A stretch of 64,000 nt of DNA from Hydractinia symbiolongicarpus (GCF_029227915.1 NC_079884.1:6140001-6204000); one strand, 5' to 3'. Counted from the stretch's first letter, positions 14,301 to 29,071 are shown. A program made the numbers and translations. Notes: a model not told the origin generated them from the letters alone.

Positions 14301-16879
14301 CGAAAACCCGCGACTTCCCGTAAATCCCGGTCTCGGCCCGTATAGTCAAAAGTATACAAAGAAAGTACCCAGGGAGTAAACTCATTTCCTGAACGATTTT
14401 TTAAATTATTTTTTCACCACTAAAACGCTTGAGACTTGTAGTTTTCAAAAATGTTTTCATTTTTGATGAGACGCAGAATAATAGAAGTTTAATCGTCGGC
14501 AAACGAAAACCCGCGATTTCCTGTAAATCCCGGACTCGGCCCGTATAGTCAAAAGTATACAAGGAAAGTACCCAGTGAGTAAACTCATTTCCCGAACGAA
14601 TTTTTAAATTATTATTTCACCACTAAAACGCATGAGACTTGTAGTTTTCAGAAGTGTTATCATTTTTGATGAGACGCTTAATGAAAGTGGTTTAATCGCC
14701 GGCAAACGAAAACCCGCGATTTCCCGTAAATCCCGGGCTTGGCCCGTATAGTCGAATGTATACAAAGAAAGTACCCTGTGAGTAAACTCATTTCCAGAAC
14801 GATTTTTTAAATTATTTTTTCACCACTAAAACGCATAAGACTTGTAGTTTTTAAAAATGTTTTCATTTTTGATGAGACGCTAAATAAAAGAAGTTTAATC
14901 GCCGGCAAACGAAAACCCGCGATTTCCCGTAAATCCCGGGCTTGGCCGGTATAGTCGAATGTATACAAAGAAAGTGCCCTGTGAGTAAACTCATTTCCAA
15001 AACGATTTTTTAAATTATCTTTTCACCACTAAAACGCATGAGACTTGTAGTTTTCAAAAATGTTTTTATTTTTGATGAGACGCTGAATAAAAGAAGTTTA
15101 ATCGCCGGCAAACGAAAACCCGCCATTTCCCGTAAACCCCGGACTCGGCCTGTATAATCAAAAGTATACAAAGCAAGTACCCAGGGAGTAATCCCATTTC
15201 CCGAACGACTTTTTAAATTATTTTTTCACCACTAAAACGCATGAGACTTGTAGTTTTCAAAAATGTTTTCATTTTTGATGAGACGCTGAATGAAAGAAGT
15301 TTAATCGCCGGCAAACGAAAACCTGCGATTTCCCGTAAATCCCGGACTCGGCCCGTATAGTCAAAAGTATACAAATAAAGTATCCAAGGTGTAAACTCAT
15401 TTCCCGAACGATTTTTTAAATTATTATTTCACCATTAAAGCCCATGAGACTTGTAGTTTTTAAAAATGTTTTCATTTTTGATGAGACGCTGAATAAAAGA
15501 AGTTTAATCGCCGACAAACGAAAACCCGCGATTTCCCGTAAATCCCGGCTTGGCCCGTATATTCAAGAGTATACAAAGAAAGTACCCAGGGAGTAAAATC
15601 ATTTCCCGAACGATTTTTTAAATTACTTTTTCACCACTAAAACGCATGAGACTTGTAGTTTTTAAAAATGTTTTCATTTTTGATGAGACGCTGAATAAAA
15701 GAAGTTTAATCGCCGGCAAACGAAAACCCGCCATTTCCCGTAAACCCCGGACTCGGTCCGTATAATCAAAAGTATACAAAGTAAGTACCCAGGGAGTAAA
15801 CTCATTTCCCGATCGACTTTTTAAATTATTTTTTCACCGCTAAAACGCATGAGACTTGTAGTTTTCAAAAATGTTTTCATTTTTGATGAGACGCTGAATG
15901 AAAGAAGTTTAATCGCCGGCAAACGAAAACCTGCGATTTCCCGTAAATCCCGGACTCGGCCCGTATAGTCAAAAGTATACAAAGAAAGTATCCAAGGTGT
16001 AAACTCATTTCCCGAACGATTTTTTAAATTATTATTTCACCATTAAAGCCCATGAGACTTGTAGTTTTTAAAAATGTTTTCATTTTTGATGAGACGCTGA
16101 ATAAAAGAAGTTTAATCGCCGGCAAACGAAAACCCGCGACTTCCCGTAAATCCCGGTCTCGGCCCGTATAGTCAAAAGTATACAAAGAAAGTACCCAGGG
16201 AGTAAACTCATTTCCTGAACGATTTTTTAAATTATTTTTTCACCACTAAAACGCTTGAGACTTGTAGTTTTCAAAAATGTTTTCATTTTTGATGAGACGC
16301 AGAATAATAGAAGTTTAATCGTCGGCAAACGAAAACCCGCGATTTCCTGTAAATCCCGGACTCGGCCCGTATAGTCAAAAGTATACAAGGAAAGTACCCA
16401 GTGAGTAAACTCATTTCCCGAACGAATTTTTAAATTATTTTTTCACCACTAAAATGCATGAGACTTGTAGTTTTTAGAAGTGTTATCATTTTTGATGAGA
16501 CGCTTAATGAAAGTGGTTTAATCGCCGGCAAACGAAAACCCGCGATTTCCCGTAAATCCCGGGCTTGGCCCGTATAGTCGAATGTATACAAAGAAAGTAC
16601 CCTGTGAGTAAACTCATTTCCAAAACGATTTTTTAAATTATCTTTTCACCACTAAAACGCTTGAGACTTGTAGTTTTCAAAAATGTTTTTATTTTTGATG
16701 AGTCGCTGAATAAAAGAAGTTTAATCGCCGGCAAACGAAAACCCGCCATTTCCCGTAAACCCCGAACTCGGCCCGCATAGTCAAAAGTATACAAAGAAAG
16801 TACCCAGGGAGTAAACTCATTTCCCGAACGATTTTTTAAATTATTTTTTCACCACTAAAACGCATGAGACTTGTAGTTT

Positions 16880-19800
16880 TCAAAAATGTTTTCATTTTTG
16901 ATGAGACGCTGAATAAAAGAAGTTTAATCGCCGGTAAACGAAAACCTGCGATTTCCCGTAAATCCCGGACTCGGCCCGTATAGTCAAAAGTATACAAAGA
17001 AAGTACCCAGGGTGTAAACTCATTTCCCGAACGATTTTTTAAATTATTATTTCACCACTAAAGCCCATGAGACTTGTAGGATTTAAAAATATTTTCATTT
17101 TTGATGAGACGCTGAATAAAAGAAGTTTAATCGCCGGCAAACGAAAACCCGTGACTTCCCGTAAATCCCGGACTCAGCCCGTATAGTCAAAAGTACACAA
17201 AGAAAGTACCCAGGGAGTAAACTCATTTCCCGAACGATTTTTTAAATTATTATTTCACCACTAAAGGCCATGAGACTTGTAGTATTTAAAAATATTTTCA
17301 TTTTTGATGAGACGCTGAATAAAAGAAGTTTAATCGCCGGCAAACGAAAACCCGCGACTTCCCGTAAATCCTGGACTCGGCCCGTATAGTCAAAAGTATA
17401 CAAAGAAAGTACCCAGGGAGTAAACTCGTTTCTCGAACGATTTTTTAAATTATTTTTTCACCACTAAAACGCATGAGACTTGTAGTTTTCAAAAATGTTT
17501 TCATTTTTGATGAGACGCTGAATAAAAGAAGTTTAATAGCCGGCAAACGAAAACCTGCGATTTCCCATAAATCCCGGACTCGGCCCGTATAGTCAAAAGT
17601 ATACAAAGAAAGTACCCGGGGTGTAAACTCATTTCCCGAACGATTTTTTCAGCTATTATTTCACCACTAAAGCCCATGAGACTTGTAGTTTTTAAAAATG
17701 TTTTCATTTTTGATGAGACGCTGAATAAAAGAAGTTTAATCGCCGGCAAACGAAAACCCGCGACTTCCCGTATATCCCGGACTCGGCCCGTATAGTCAAA
17801 AGTATACAAAGAAAAAACCCAGGGAGTAAACTCATTTCCCGAACGATTTTTTAAATTAATTTTCACCACTAAAACGCATGAGACTTGTAGTTTTCAGAAA
17901 TGTTTTCATTTTTGATGAGACGTTTAATGAAAGTTGTTTAATCGCCAGCAAACAAAAACCCGCGATTTCCCGTAAATCCTGGGCTTGGCCCGTATAGTCG
18001 AATGTATACTAAGAAAGTACCCTGTGAGTAAACTCATTTCCGAAACGATTTTTTCAATTATCTTTTCACCACTAAAACGCATGAGACTTGCAGTTTTCAA
18101 AAATGTTTTCATTTTTGATGAGACGCTTAATGAAACAGGTTTAATCGCCGGCAAACGAAAACCCGCGATTTCCCCTAAATCCCGGGCTTGGCCCGTATAG
18201 TCGAATGTATACAAAGAAAGTACCCTGTGAGTAAACTCATTTCCAGAACGATTTTTTAATTTATTTTTTCACCACTAAAACGCATGAGACTTGCAGTTTT
18301 CAAAAATGTTTTCATTTTTGATGAGACGCTTAATGAAACAGGTTTAATCGCCGGCAAACGAAAACCCGAGATTTCCCGTAAATCCCGGGCTTGGCCCGTA
18401 TAGTCAAAAGTATACAAAGATAGTACCCAGGGAGTAAACTCATTTCCCGAACGATTTTTTAATTTATTTTTTCACCACTAAAACGCATGAGACTTGTAGT
18501 TTTCAAAAATGTTTTCATTTTTGATGAGACGCTGAATAAAAGAAATTTAATCGCCGGCAAACGAAAACCTGCGATTTCCCGTAAATCCCGGACTCGGCCC
18601 GTATAGTCAAAAGTATACAAAGAAAGTACCCAGGGAGTAAACTAATATCCCAAACGATTTTTTGAATTATTATTTCACCACTAAAGCCCATGAGACTTGT
18701 AGTTTTTAAAAATGTTTTCATTTTTGATGAGACGCTGAATAAAAGAAGTTTAATCGCCGGCAAACGAAAAACCGCGATTTCCCGTAAATCCCGGACTCGG
18801 CCCGTATAGTCAAAAGTATACAAAGAAAGTACCCAGGGAGTAAACGCATTTCCGGAACGATTTTTTAAGTTATTTTTTCACCACTAAAACGCATGAGACT
18901 TGTAGTTTTCAGAAATGTTTTCATTTTTGATGAGACGCTTAATGAAAGAGGTTTAATCGCCGGCAAACGAAAACCCGAGATTTCCGGTAAATCCCGGGCT
19001 TGGCCCGTATAGTCAAAAGTATACAAAGATAGTACCCAGGGAGTAAACTCTTTTCCCGAACGATTTTTTAAATTAATTTTCTCCACTAAAACGCATGAGA
19101 CTTGTAGTTTTCAGAAATGTTTTCATTTTTGATGAGACGTTTAATGAAAGTTGTTTAATCGCCGCAAACAAAAACCCGCGATTTCCCGTAAATCCCGGGC
19201 TTGGCCCGTATAGTCGAATGTATACAAAGAAAGTACCCTGTGAGTAAACTCATTTCCGAAACGATTTTTTCAATTATCTTTTCACCACTAAAACGCATGA
19301 GACTTGCAGTTTTCAAAAATGTTTTCATTTTTGATGAGACGCTTAATGAAACAGGTTTAATCGCTGGCAAACGAAAACCCGCGATTTCCCGTAAATCCCG
19401 GACTCGGCCCGTATAGTCAAAAGTATACAAGGAAAGTACCCAGTGAGTAAACTCATTTCCCGAACGAATTTTTAAATTATTTTTTCACCACTAAAATGCA
19501 TGAGACTTGTAGTTTTCAGAAGTGTTATCATTTTTGATGAGACGCTTAATGAAAGTGGTTTAATCGCCGGCAAACGAAAACCCGCGATTTCCCGTAAATC
19601 CCGGGCTTGGCCCGTATAGTCGAATGTATACAAAGAAAGTACCCTGTGAGTAAACTCATTTCCAAAACGATTTTTTAAATTATCTTTTCACCACTAAAAC
19701 GCTTGAGACTTGTAGTTTTTAAAAATGTTTTCATTTTTGATGAGACGCTGAATAAAAGAAGTTTAATCGCCGGCAAACGAAAAACCGCGATTTCCCGTAA

Positions 19801-22800
19801 ATCCCGGACTCGGCCCGTATAGTCAAAAGTATACAAAGAAAGTACCCAGGGAGTAAACGCATTTCCGGAACGATTTTTTAAGTTATTTTTTCACCACTAA
19901 AACGCATGAGACTTGTAGTTTTCAGAAATGTTTTCATTTTTGATGAGACGCTTAATGAAAGAGGTTTAATCGCCGGCAAACGAAAACACGAGATTTCCGG
20001 TAAATCCCGGGCTTGGCCCGTATAGTCAAAAGTATACAAAGATAGTACCCAGGGAGTAAACTCTTTTCCCGAACGATTTTTTAAATTAATTTTCTCCACT
20101 AAAACGCATGAGACTTGTAGTTTTCAGAAATGTTTTCATTTTTGATGAGACGTTTAATGAAAGTTGTTTAATCGCTGCAAACAAAAACCCGCGATTTCCC
20201 GTAAATCCCGGGCTTGGCCCGTATAGTCGAATGTATACAAAGAAAGTACCCTGTGAGTAAACTCATTTCCGAAACGATTTTTTCAATTATCTTTTCACCA
20301 CTAAAACGCATGAGACTTGCAGTTTTCAAAAATGTTTTCATTTTTGATGAGACGCTTAATGAAACAGGTTTAATCGCTGGCAAACGAAAACCCGCGATTT
20401 CCCGTAAATCCCGGGCTTGGCCCGCATAGTCGAATGTATACAAAGAAAGTACCCTGTGAGTAAACTCATTTCCAGAACGATTTTTTAATTTATTTTTTCA
20501 ACACTAAAACGCATGAGACTTGTAGTTTTCAAAAATGTTTTCATTTTTGATGAGACGCTGAAAAAAAGCAGTTTAATCGCCGGAAAACGAAAACCTGCGA
20601 TTTCCCTAAATCCCGGACTCGGCCCGTATAGTCAAAAGTATACAAAGAAAGTACCCTGTGAGTAAACTCATTTCCAGAACGATTTTTTAATTTATTTTTT
20701 CAACACTAAAACGCATGAGACTTGTAGTTTTCAAAAATGTTTTCATTTTTGATGAGACGCTTAATGAAAGAGGTTTAATCGCCGGCAAACGAAAACCCGA
20801 GATTTCCCATAAATCCCGGGCTTGGCCCGTATAGTCAAAAGTATACAAAGATAGTACCCAGGGAGTAAACTCATTTCCCGAACGATTTTTTAATTTATTT
20901 TTTCACCACTAAAACGCATGAGACTTGTAGTTTTCAAAAATGTTTTCATTTTTGATGAGACGCTGAATAAAAGAAATTTAATCGCCGGCAAACGAAAACC
21001 TGCGATTTCCCGTAAATCCCGGACTCGGCCCGTATAGTCAAAAGTATACAAAGAAAGTACCCAGGGAGTAAACTAATATCCCAAACGATTTTTTGAATTA
21101 TTATTTCACCACTAAAGCCCATGACACTTGTAGTTTTTAAAAATGTTTTCATTTTTGATGAGACGCTGAATAAAAGAAGTTTAATCGCCGGCAAACGAAA
21201 AACCGCGATTTCCCGTAAATCCCGGACTCGGCCCGTATAGTCAAAAGTATACAAAGAAAGTACCCAGGGAGTAAACGCATTTCCGGAACGATTTTTTAAG
21301 TTATTTTTTCACCACTAAAACGCATGCAACTTGTAGTTTTCAGAAATGTTTTCATTTTTGATGAGACGCTTAATGAAAGAGGTTTAATCGCCGGCAAACG
21401 AAAACCCGAGATTTCCCGTAAATCCCGGGCTTGGCCCGTATAGTCAAAAGTATACAAAGATAGTACCCAGGGATTAAACTCTTTTCCCAAACGATTTTTT
21501 AAATTAATTTTCTCCACTAAAACGCATGAGACTTGTAGTTTTCAGAAATGTTTTCATTTTTGATGAGACGCTTAATGAAACAGGTTTAATCGCTGGCAAA
21601 CGAAAACCCGCGATTTCCCGTAAATCCCGGGCTTGGCCCGCATAGTCGAATGTATACAAAGAAAGTACCCTGTGAGTAAACTCATTTCCAGAACGAATTT
21701 TTAAATTATTTTTTCACCACTAAAACGCATGAGACTTGTAGTTTTCAAAAATGTTTTCATTTTTGATGAGACGCTGAATAAAAGAAGTTTAATCGCCGGT
21801 AAACGAAAACCTGCGATTTCCCGTAAATCCCGGACTCGGCCCGTATAGTCAAAAGTATACAAAGAAAGTACCCAGGGTGTAAACTCATTTCCCGAACGAT
21901 TTTTTAAATTATTATTTCACCACTAAAGCCCATGAGACTTGTAGGATTTAAAAATATTTTCATTTTTGATGAGACGCTGAATAAAAGAAGTTTAATCGCC
22001 GGCAAACGAAAACCCGTGACTTCCCGTAAATCCCGGACTCAGCCCGTATAGTCAAAAGTACACAAAGAAAGTACCCAGGGAGTAAACTCATTTCCCGAAC
22101 GATTTTTTAAATTATTATTTCACCACTAAAGGCCATGAGACTTGTAGTATTTAAAAATATTTTCCTTTTTGATGAGACGCTGAATAAAAGAAGTTTAATC
22201 GCCGGCAAACGAAAACCCGCGACTTCCCGTAAATCCCGGACTCGGCCCGTATAGTCAAAAGTATACAAAGAAAGTACCCAGGGAGTAAACTCATTTCTCG
22301 AACGATTTTTTAAATTATTTTTTCACCACTAAAACGCATGAGACTTGTAGTTTTCAAAAATGTTTTCATTTTTGATGAGACGCTGAATAAAAGAAGTTTA
22401 ATAGCCGGCAAACGAAAACCTGCGATTTCCCATAAATCCCGGACTCGGCCCGTATAGTCAAAAGTATACAAAGAAAGTACCCGGGGTGTAAACTCATTTC
22501 CCGAACGATTTTTTCAGCTATTATTTCACCACTAAAGCCCATGAGACTTGTAGTTTTTAAAAATGTTTTCATTTTTGATGAGACGCTGAATAAAAGAAGT
22601 TTAATTGCCGGCAAACGAAAACCCGCGACTTCCCGTATATCCCGGACTCGGCCCGTATAGTCAAAAGTATACAAAGAAAAAACCCAGGGAGTAAACTCAT
22701 TTCCCGAACGATTTTTTAAATTAATTTTCACCACTAAAACGCATGAGACTTGTAGTTTTCAGAAATGTTTTCATTTTTGATGAGACGTTTAATGAAAGTT

Positions 22801-24140
22801 GTTTAATCGCCAGCAAACAAAAACCCGCGATTTCCCGTAAATCCTGGGCTTGGCCCGTATAGTCGAATGTATACAAAGAAAGTACCCTGTGAGTAAACTC
22901 ATTTCCGAAACGATTTTTTCAATTATCTTTTCACCACTAAAACGCATGAGACTTGCAGTTTTCAAAAATGTTTTCATTTTTGATGAGACGCTTAATGAAA
23001 CAGGTTTAATCGCCGGCAAACGAAAACCCGCGATTTCCCGTAAATCCCGGGCTTGGCCCGTATAGTCGAATGTATACAAAGAAAGTACCCTGTGAGTAAA
23101 CTCATTTCCAGAACGATTTTTTAATTTATTTTTTCAACACTAAAACGCATGAGACTTGTAGTTTTCAAAAATGTTTTCATTTTTGATGAGACGCTGAATA
23201 AAAGAAATTTAATCGCCGGCAAACGAAAACTCGCGATTTCCCGTAAATCCCGGACTCGGCCCGTATAGTCAAAAGTATACAAAGAAAGTACCCAGGGAGT
23301 AAACTAATATCCCAAACGATTTTTTGAATTATTATTTCACCACTAAAGCCCATGAGACTTGTAGTTTTTAAAAATGTTTTCATTTTTGATGAGACGCTGA
23401 ATAAAAGAAGTTTAATCGCCGGCAAACGAAAAACCGCGATTTCCCGTAAATCCCGGACTCGGCCCGTATAGTCAAAAGTATACAAAGAAAGTACCCAGGG
23501 AGTAAACGCATTTCCGGAACGATTTTTTAAGTTATTTTTTCACCACTAAAACGCATGAGACTTGTAGTTTTCAGAAATGTTTTCATTTTTGATGAGACGC
23601 TTAATGAAAGAGGTTTAATCGCCGGCAAACGAAAACCCGAGATTTCCCGTAAATCCCGGGCTTGGCCCGTATAGTCAAAAGTATACAAAGATAGTACCCA
23701 GGGAGTAAACTCTTTTCCCGAACGATTTTTTAAATTAATTTTCTCCACTAAAACGCATGAGACTTGTAGTTTTCAGAAATGTTTTCATTTTTGATGAGAC
23801 GTTTAATGAAAGTTGTTTAATCGCCGCAAACAAAAACCCGCGATTTCCCGTAAATCCCGGGCTTGGCCCGTATAGTCGAATGTATACAAAGAAAGTACCC
23901 TGTGAGTAAACTCATTTCCGAAACGATTTTTTCAATTATCTTTTCACCACTAAAACGCATGAGACTTGCAGTTTTCAAAAATGTTTTCATTTTTGATGAG
24001 ACGCTTAATGAAACAGGTTTAATCGCTGGCAAACGAAAACCCGCGATTTCCCGTAAATCCCGGGCTTGGCCCGCATAGTCGAATGTATACAAAGAAAGTA
24101 CCCTGTGAGTAAACTCATTTCCAGAACGATTTTTTAATTT
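16880..24140 (-). repeat. Duplicated block, offset 4865 then 4662 bp
   Basis: The block of about 16.9-19.4 kb is repeated at about 21.7-24.1 kb. The offset is 4865 bp for GCCGGTAAACG (16929 and 21794) through the TTTTCAGCTATT monomers (17645 and 22510). It is 4662 bp for the AAACGCATTTCCGG and TTAATTTTCTCC monomers (for example 18842 and 23504). The 203-bp step shows loss of one monomer in the right copy. Rare markers TTGTAGGATTT and AAGGCCATGAG are shared. Confidence 0.75.
18720..20410 (-). repeat. Five-monomer tandem duplication (1013 bp)
   Basis: Sequence from about 18720 to 19732 is followed by a second copy from about 19733, offset 1013 bp. Both carry CGAAAAACCGCG, AAACGCATTTCCGG, TTTCCGGTAAATC and TTAATTTTCTCC in order. 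The second copy is truncated at about 20410, where GACTCGG is replaced by the GGCTTGG variant. One base change distinguishes AACCCGAG (18972) from AACACGAG (19985). Confidence 0.75.
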
Positions 24141-25608
24141 ATTTTTTCAACACTAAAACGCATGAGACTTGTAGTTTTCAAAAATGTTTTCATTTTTGAT
24201 GAGACGCTTAATGAAAGAGGTTTAATCGCCGGCAAACGAAAACCCGAGATTTCCCGTAAATCCCGGGCTTGGCCCGTATAGTCAAAAGTATACAAAGATA
24301 GTACCCAGGGAGTAAACTATATTCCCGAACGATTTTTTAATTTATTTTTTCGCCACTAAAACGCATGAGACTTGTAGTTTTCAAAAATGTTTTCATTTTT
24401 GATGAGACGCTGAATAAAAGAAATTTAATCGCCGGCAAACGAAAACCTGCGATTTCCCGTAAATCCCGGACTCGGCCCGTATAGTCAAAAGTATACAAAG
24501 AAAGTACCCAGGGAGTAAACTAATATCCCAAACGATTTTTTGAATTATTATTTCACCACTAAAGCCCATGAGACTTGTAGTTTTTAAAAATGTTTTCATT
24601 TTTGATGAGACGCTGAATAAAAGAAGTTTAATCGCCGGCAAACGAAAAACCGCGATTTCCCGTAAATCCCGGACTCGGCCCGTATAGTCAAAAGTATACA
24701 AAGAAAGTACCCAGGGAGTAAACGCATTTCCAGAACGATTTTTTAATTTATTTTTTCACCACTAAAACGCATGAGACTTGTAGTTTTCAGAAATGTTTTC
24801 ATTTTTGATGAGACGCTTAATGAAAGAGGTTTAATCGCCGGCAAACGAAAACCCGAGATTTCCCGTAAATCCCGGGCTTGGCCCGTATAGTCAAAAGTAT
24901 ACAAAGATAGTACCCAGGGAGTAAACTCATTTCCCGAACGATTTTTTAAATTAATTTTCTCCACTAAAACGCGTGAGACTTGTAGTTTTCAGAAATGTTT
25001 TCATTTTTGATGAGACGTTTAATGAAAGTTGTTTAATCGCCGCAAACAAAAACCCGCGATTTCCCGTAAATCCCGGGCTTGGCCCGTATAGTCGAATGTA
25101 TACAAAGAAAGTACCCTGTGAGTAAACTCATTTCCGAAACGATTTTTTCAATTATCTTTTCACCAATAAAACGCATGAGACTTGCAGTTTTCAAAAATGT
25201 TTTCATTTTTGATGAGACGCTTAATGAAACAGGTTTAATCGCTGGCAAACGAAAACCCGCGATTTCCCGTAAATCCCGGGCATGGCCCGCATAGTCGAAT
25301 GTATACAAAGAAAGTACCCTGTGAGTAAACTCATTTCCAGAACGATTTTTTAATTTATTTTTTCAACACTAAAACGCATGAGACTTGTAGTTTTCAAAAA
25401 TGTTTTCATTTTTGATGAGACGCTTAATGAAAGAGGTTTAATCGCCGGCAAACGAAAACCCGAGATTTCCCGTAAATCCAGGGCTTGGCCCGTATAGTCA
25501 AAAGTATACAAAGATAGTACCCAGGGAGTAAACTCATTTCCCGAACGATTTTTTAATTTATTTTTTCACCACTAAAACGCATGAGACTTGTAGTTTTCAA
25601 AAATGTTT
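23177..25608 (-). repeat. Six-monomer tandem higher-order repeat (1216 bp, two copies)
   Basis: Two adjacent copies, about 23177-24392 and 24393-25608, have a constant 1216-bp offset across six successive monomers. The ordered variants are CTAATATCCCAAACG, CGAAAAACCGCG, AAACGCATTTCC, TTAATTTTCTCC, ACTTGCAGTTTTC with CGCTGGCAAACG, and TTTTTTCAACACTAAAAC. Private changes such as CACCAATAAAACG (25164) and GGGCATGGCC (25279) occur only in the second copy. A partial further copy lies at about 20.9-22 kb. Confidence 0.8.
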
Positions 25609-26283
25609 TCATTTTTGATGAGACGCTTAATGAAAGAGGTTTAATCACCGGCAAACGAAAACCCGAGATTTCCCGTAAATCCCGGACTCGGCCCGTATAG
25701 TCAAAAGTATACAAAGAAAGTACCCAGGGAGTAAACTAATTTCCCAAACGATTTTTTGAATTATTATTTCACCACTAAAGCCCATGAGACTTGTAGTTTT
25801 TAAAAATGTTTTCATTTTTGATGAGACGCTGAATAAAAGAAGTTTAATCGCCGGCAAACGAAAACCCGCCATTTCCCGTAAACCCCGGTCTCGGTCCGTA
25901 TAATCAAAAGTATACAAAGAAAGTACCCAGGGAGTAAACTCATTTCCCGAACGACTTTTTAAATTATTTTTTCACCACTAAAACGCACGAGACTTGTAGT
26001 TTTTAAAAATGTTTTCATTTTTAATGAGACGCTGAATAAAAGAAGTTTAATCGCCGGCAAACGAAAACCTGCGATTTCCCGTAAATCCCGGACTCGGCCC
26101 GTATAGTCAAAAGTATACAAAGAAAGTATCCAAGGTGTAAACTCATTTCCCGAACGATTTTTTAAATTATTATTTCACCATTAAAGTCCATGAGACTTGT
26201 AGTTTTTAAAAATGTTTTCATTTTTGATGAGACGCTGAATAAAAGAAGTTTAATCGCCGGCAAACGAAAACCCGCGATTTCCC

Positions 26284-26689
26284 GTAAATCCCGGACTCGG
26301 CCCGTATAGTCAAAAGTATACAAAGAAAGTACCCAGGGAGTAAACTCATTTCCCGAACGATTTTTTAAGTTATTTTTTCTTCACTAAAACGCATGAGACT
26401 TGTAGTTTTCAGAAATGTTTTCATTTTTGATGAGACGCCTAATGAAAGTGGTTTAATCGCCGGCAAACGAAAACCCGCGATTTCCCGTAAATCCCGGACT
26501 CGGCCCGTATAGTCAAAAGTATACAAAGAAAGTACCCAGGGAGTAAACTCATTTCCCGAACGATTTTTTAAGTTATTTTTTCTTCACTAAAACGCATGAG
26601 ACTTGTAGTTTTCAGAAATGTTTTCATTTTTGATGAGACGCCTAATGAAAGTGGTTTAATCGCCGGCAAACGAAAACCCGCGATTTCCC
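26284..26689 (-). repeat. Single-monomer tandem duplication (203 bp x2)
   Basis: Two consecutive monomers both carry the rare combination TTTTTTCTTCACTAAAAC and GACGCCTAATGAAAGTGG. The motif AGTTATTTTTTCTTCAC starts at 26368 and 26571, exactly 203 bp apart. The copies are indistinguishable by eye until the GACTCGG to GGCTTGG change at about 26695. It is the smallest and probably one of the youngest expansions in this part of the array. Confidence 0.75.
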
Positions 26690-29071
26690 GTAAATCCCGG
26701 GCTTGGCCGGTATAGTCGAATGTATACAAAGAAAGTACCCTGTGAGTAAACTCATTTCCACAACGATTTTTTAAATTATCTTTTCACCACTAAAACGCAT
26801 GAGACTTGTAGTTTTCAAAAATGTTTTCATTTTTGATGAGACGCTGAATAAAAGAAGTTTAATCGCCGGCAAACGAAAACCCGCCATTTCCCGTAAACCC
26901 CGGTCTCGGTCCGTATAATCAAAAGTATACAAAGAAAGTACCCAGGGAGTAAACTCATTTCCCGAACGACTTTTTAAATTATTTTTTCACCACTAAAACG
27001 CATGAGACTTGTAGTTTTTAAAAATGTTTTCATTTTTAATGAGACGCTGAATGAAAGAAGTTTAATCGCCGGCAAACGAAAACCTGCGATTTCCCGTAAA
27101 TCCCGGACTCGGCCCGTATAGTCAAAAGTATACAAAGAAAGTATCCAAGGTGTAAACTCATTTCCCGAACGATTTTTTAAATTATTATTTCACCATTAAA
27201 GCCCATGAGACTTGTAGTTTTTAAAAATGTTTTTATTTTTGATGAGACGCTGAATAAAAGAAGTTTAATCGCCGGCAAACGAAAACCCGCGACTTCCCGT
27301 AAATCCCGGTCTCGGCCCGTGTAGTCAAACGTATACAAAGAAAGCACCCAGGGAGTAAGCTCATTTCCCGAACGATTTTTTAAATTATATTTTCACCACT
27401 AAAACGCATGAGACTTGTAGTTTTCAAAAATGTTTTCATTTTTGATGAGACGCTGAATGAAAGAAGTTTAATCGCCAGCAAACGAAAACCTGCGATTTTC
27501 CGTAAATCCCGGACTCGGCCCGTATAGTCAAAAGTATAATAAGAAAGTACCCAGGGTGTAAACTCATTTCCCGAACGATTTTTTAAATTATTTTTTCAGC
27601 ACTAAAACGCATGAGACTTGTAGTTTTTAAAAATGTTTTCATTTTTGATGAGACGCTGAATAAAAGCAGTTTAATCGCCGGCAAACGAAAACCTGCGATT
27701 TCCCGTAAATCCCGGACTCGGTCCGTATAGTCAAAAGTATACAAAGAAAGTACCCAGGGAGTAAGCTCATTTCCAGAACGATTTTTTAAATTATTTTTTC
27801 ACCACTAAAACGCATAAGACTTGTAGTTTTTAAAAATGTTTTCATTTTTGATGAGACGCTAAATAAAAGAAGTTTAATCGCCGGCAAACGAAAACCCGCG
27901 ATTTCCCGTAAATCCCGGGCTTGGCCGGTATAGTCGAATGTATACAAAGAAAGTACCCTGTGAGTAAACTCATTTCCAAAACGATTTTTTAAATTATCTT
28001 TTCACCACTAAAACGCATGAGACTTGTAGTTTTCAAAAATGTTTTCATTTTTGATGAGACGCTGAATAAAAGAAGTTTAATCGCCGGCAAACGAAAACCC
28101 GCCATTTCCCGTAAACCCCGGACTCGGTCCGTATAATCAAAAGTATACAAAGCAAGTACCCAGGGAGTAATCTCATTTCCCGAACGACTTTTTAAATTAT
28201 TTTTTCACCACTAAAACGCATGAGACTTGTAGTTTTCAAAAATGTTTTCATTTTTGATGAGACGCTGAATGAAAGAAGTTTAATCGCCGGCAAACGAAAA
28301 CCTGCGATTTCCCGTAAATCCCGGACTCGGCCCGTATAGTCAAAAGTATACAAAGAAAGTATCCAAGGTGTAAACTCATTTCCCGAACGATTTTTTAAAT
28401 TATTATTTCACCATTAAAGCCCATGAGACTTGTAGTTTTTAAAAATGTTTTCATTTTTGATGAGACGCTGAATAAAAGAAGTTTAATCGCCGGCAAACGA
28501 AAACCTGCGATTTCCCGTAAACCCCGGAGTCGGCCCGCATAGTCAAAATATACAAAGAAAGTACCCAGGGAGTAAACTCATTTCCCGAACGATTTTTTAA
28601 ATTATTTTTTCAGCACTAAAACGCATGAGACTTGTAGTTTTTAAAAATGTTTTCATTTTTGATGAGACGGTGAATAAAAGAAGTTTAATCGCCGGCAAAC
28701 GAAAACCTGCGATTTCCAGTAAATCCTGGACTCGGCCCGTATAGTCAAAAGTATACAAAGAAAGTACCGAGGGAGTAAACTCATTTCCCAAACGATTTTT
28801 TAAATTATTATTTCACCACTAAAACGCATGAGACTTGTAGTTTTCAAGAATGTTTTCATTTTTGATGAGACGCTGAATAAAAGCAGTTTAATCGCCGGCA
28901 AACGAAAACCTGCGATTTCCGGTAAATCCCGGACTCGGTCCGTATAGTCAAAAGTATACAAAGAAAGTACCCAAGGAGTAAGCTCATTTCCAGAACGATT
29001 TTTTAAATTATTTTTTCACCACTAAAACGCATAAGACTTGTAGTTTTTAAAAATGTTTTCATTTTTGATGA

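Larger units (their letters stand above)
1480..19450 (-). repeat. Segmental duplication within the array, about 10.3-11.0 kb offset
   Basis: About 1480-8490 is repeated at about 11824-19440. The offset begins at 10344 bp (TACGCAGGGAG at 1587 and 11931), becomes 10750 bp after a two-monomer tandem duplication in the second copy (CCCGATCGAC occurs at both 13577 and 13983), and becomes 10953 bp after one further monomer difference near 4.1/14.9 kb. The step changes are whole multiples of the monomer (406 and 203 bp). This points to unequal exchange in register with the monomer rather than random indels. Confidence 0.8.
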
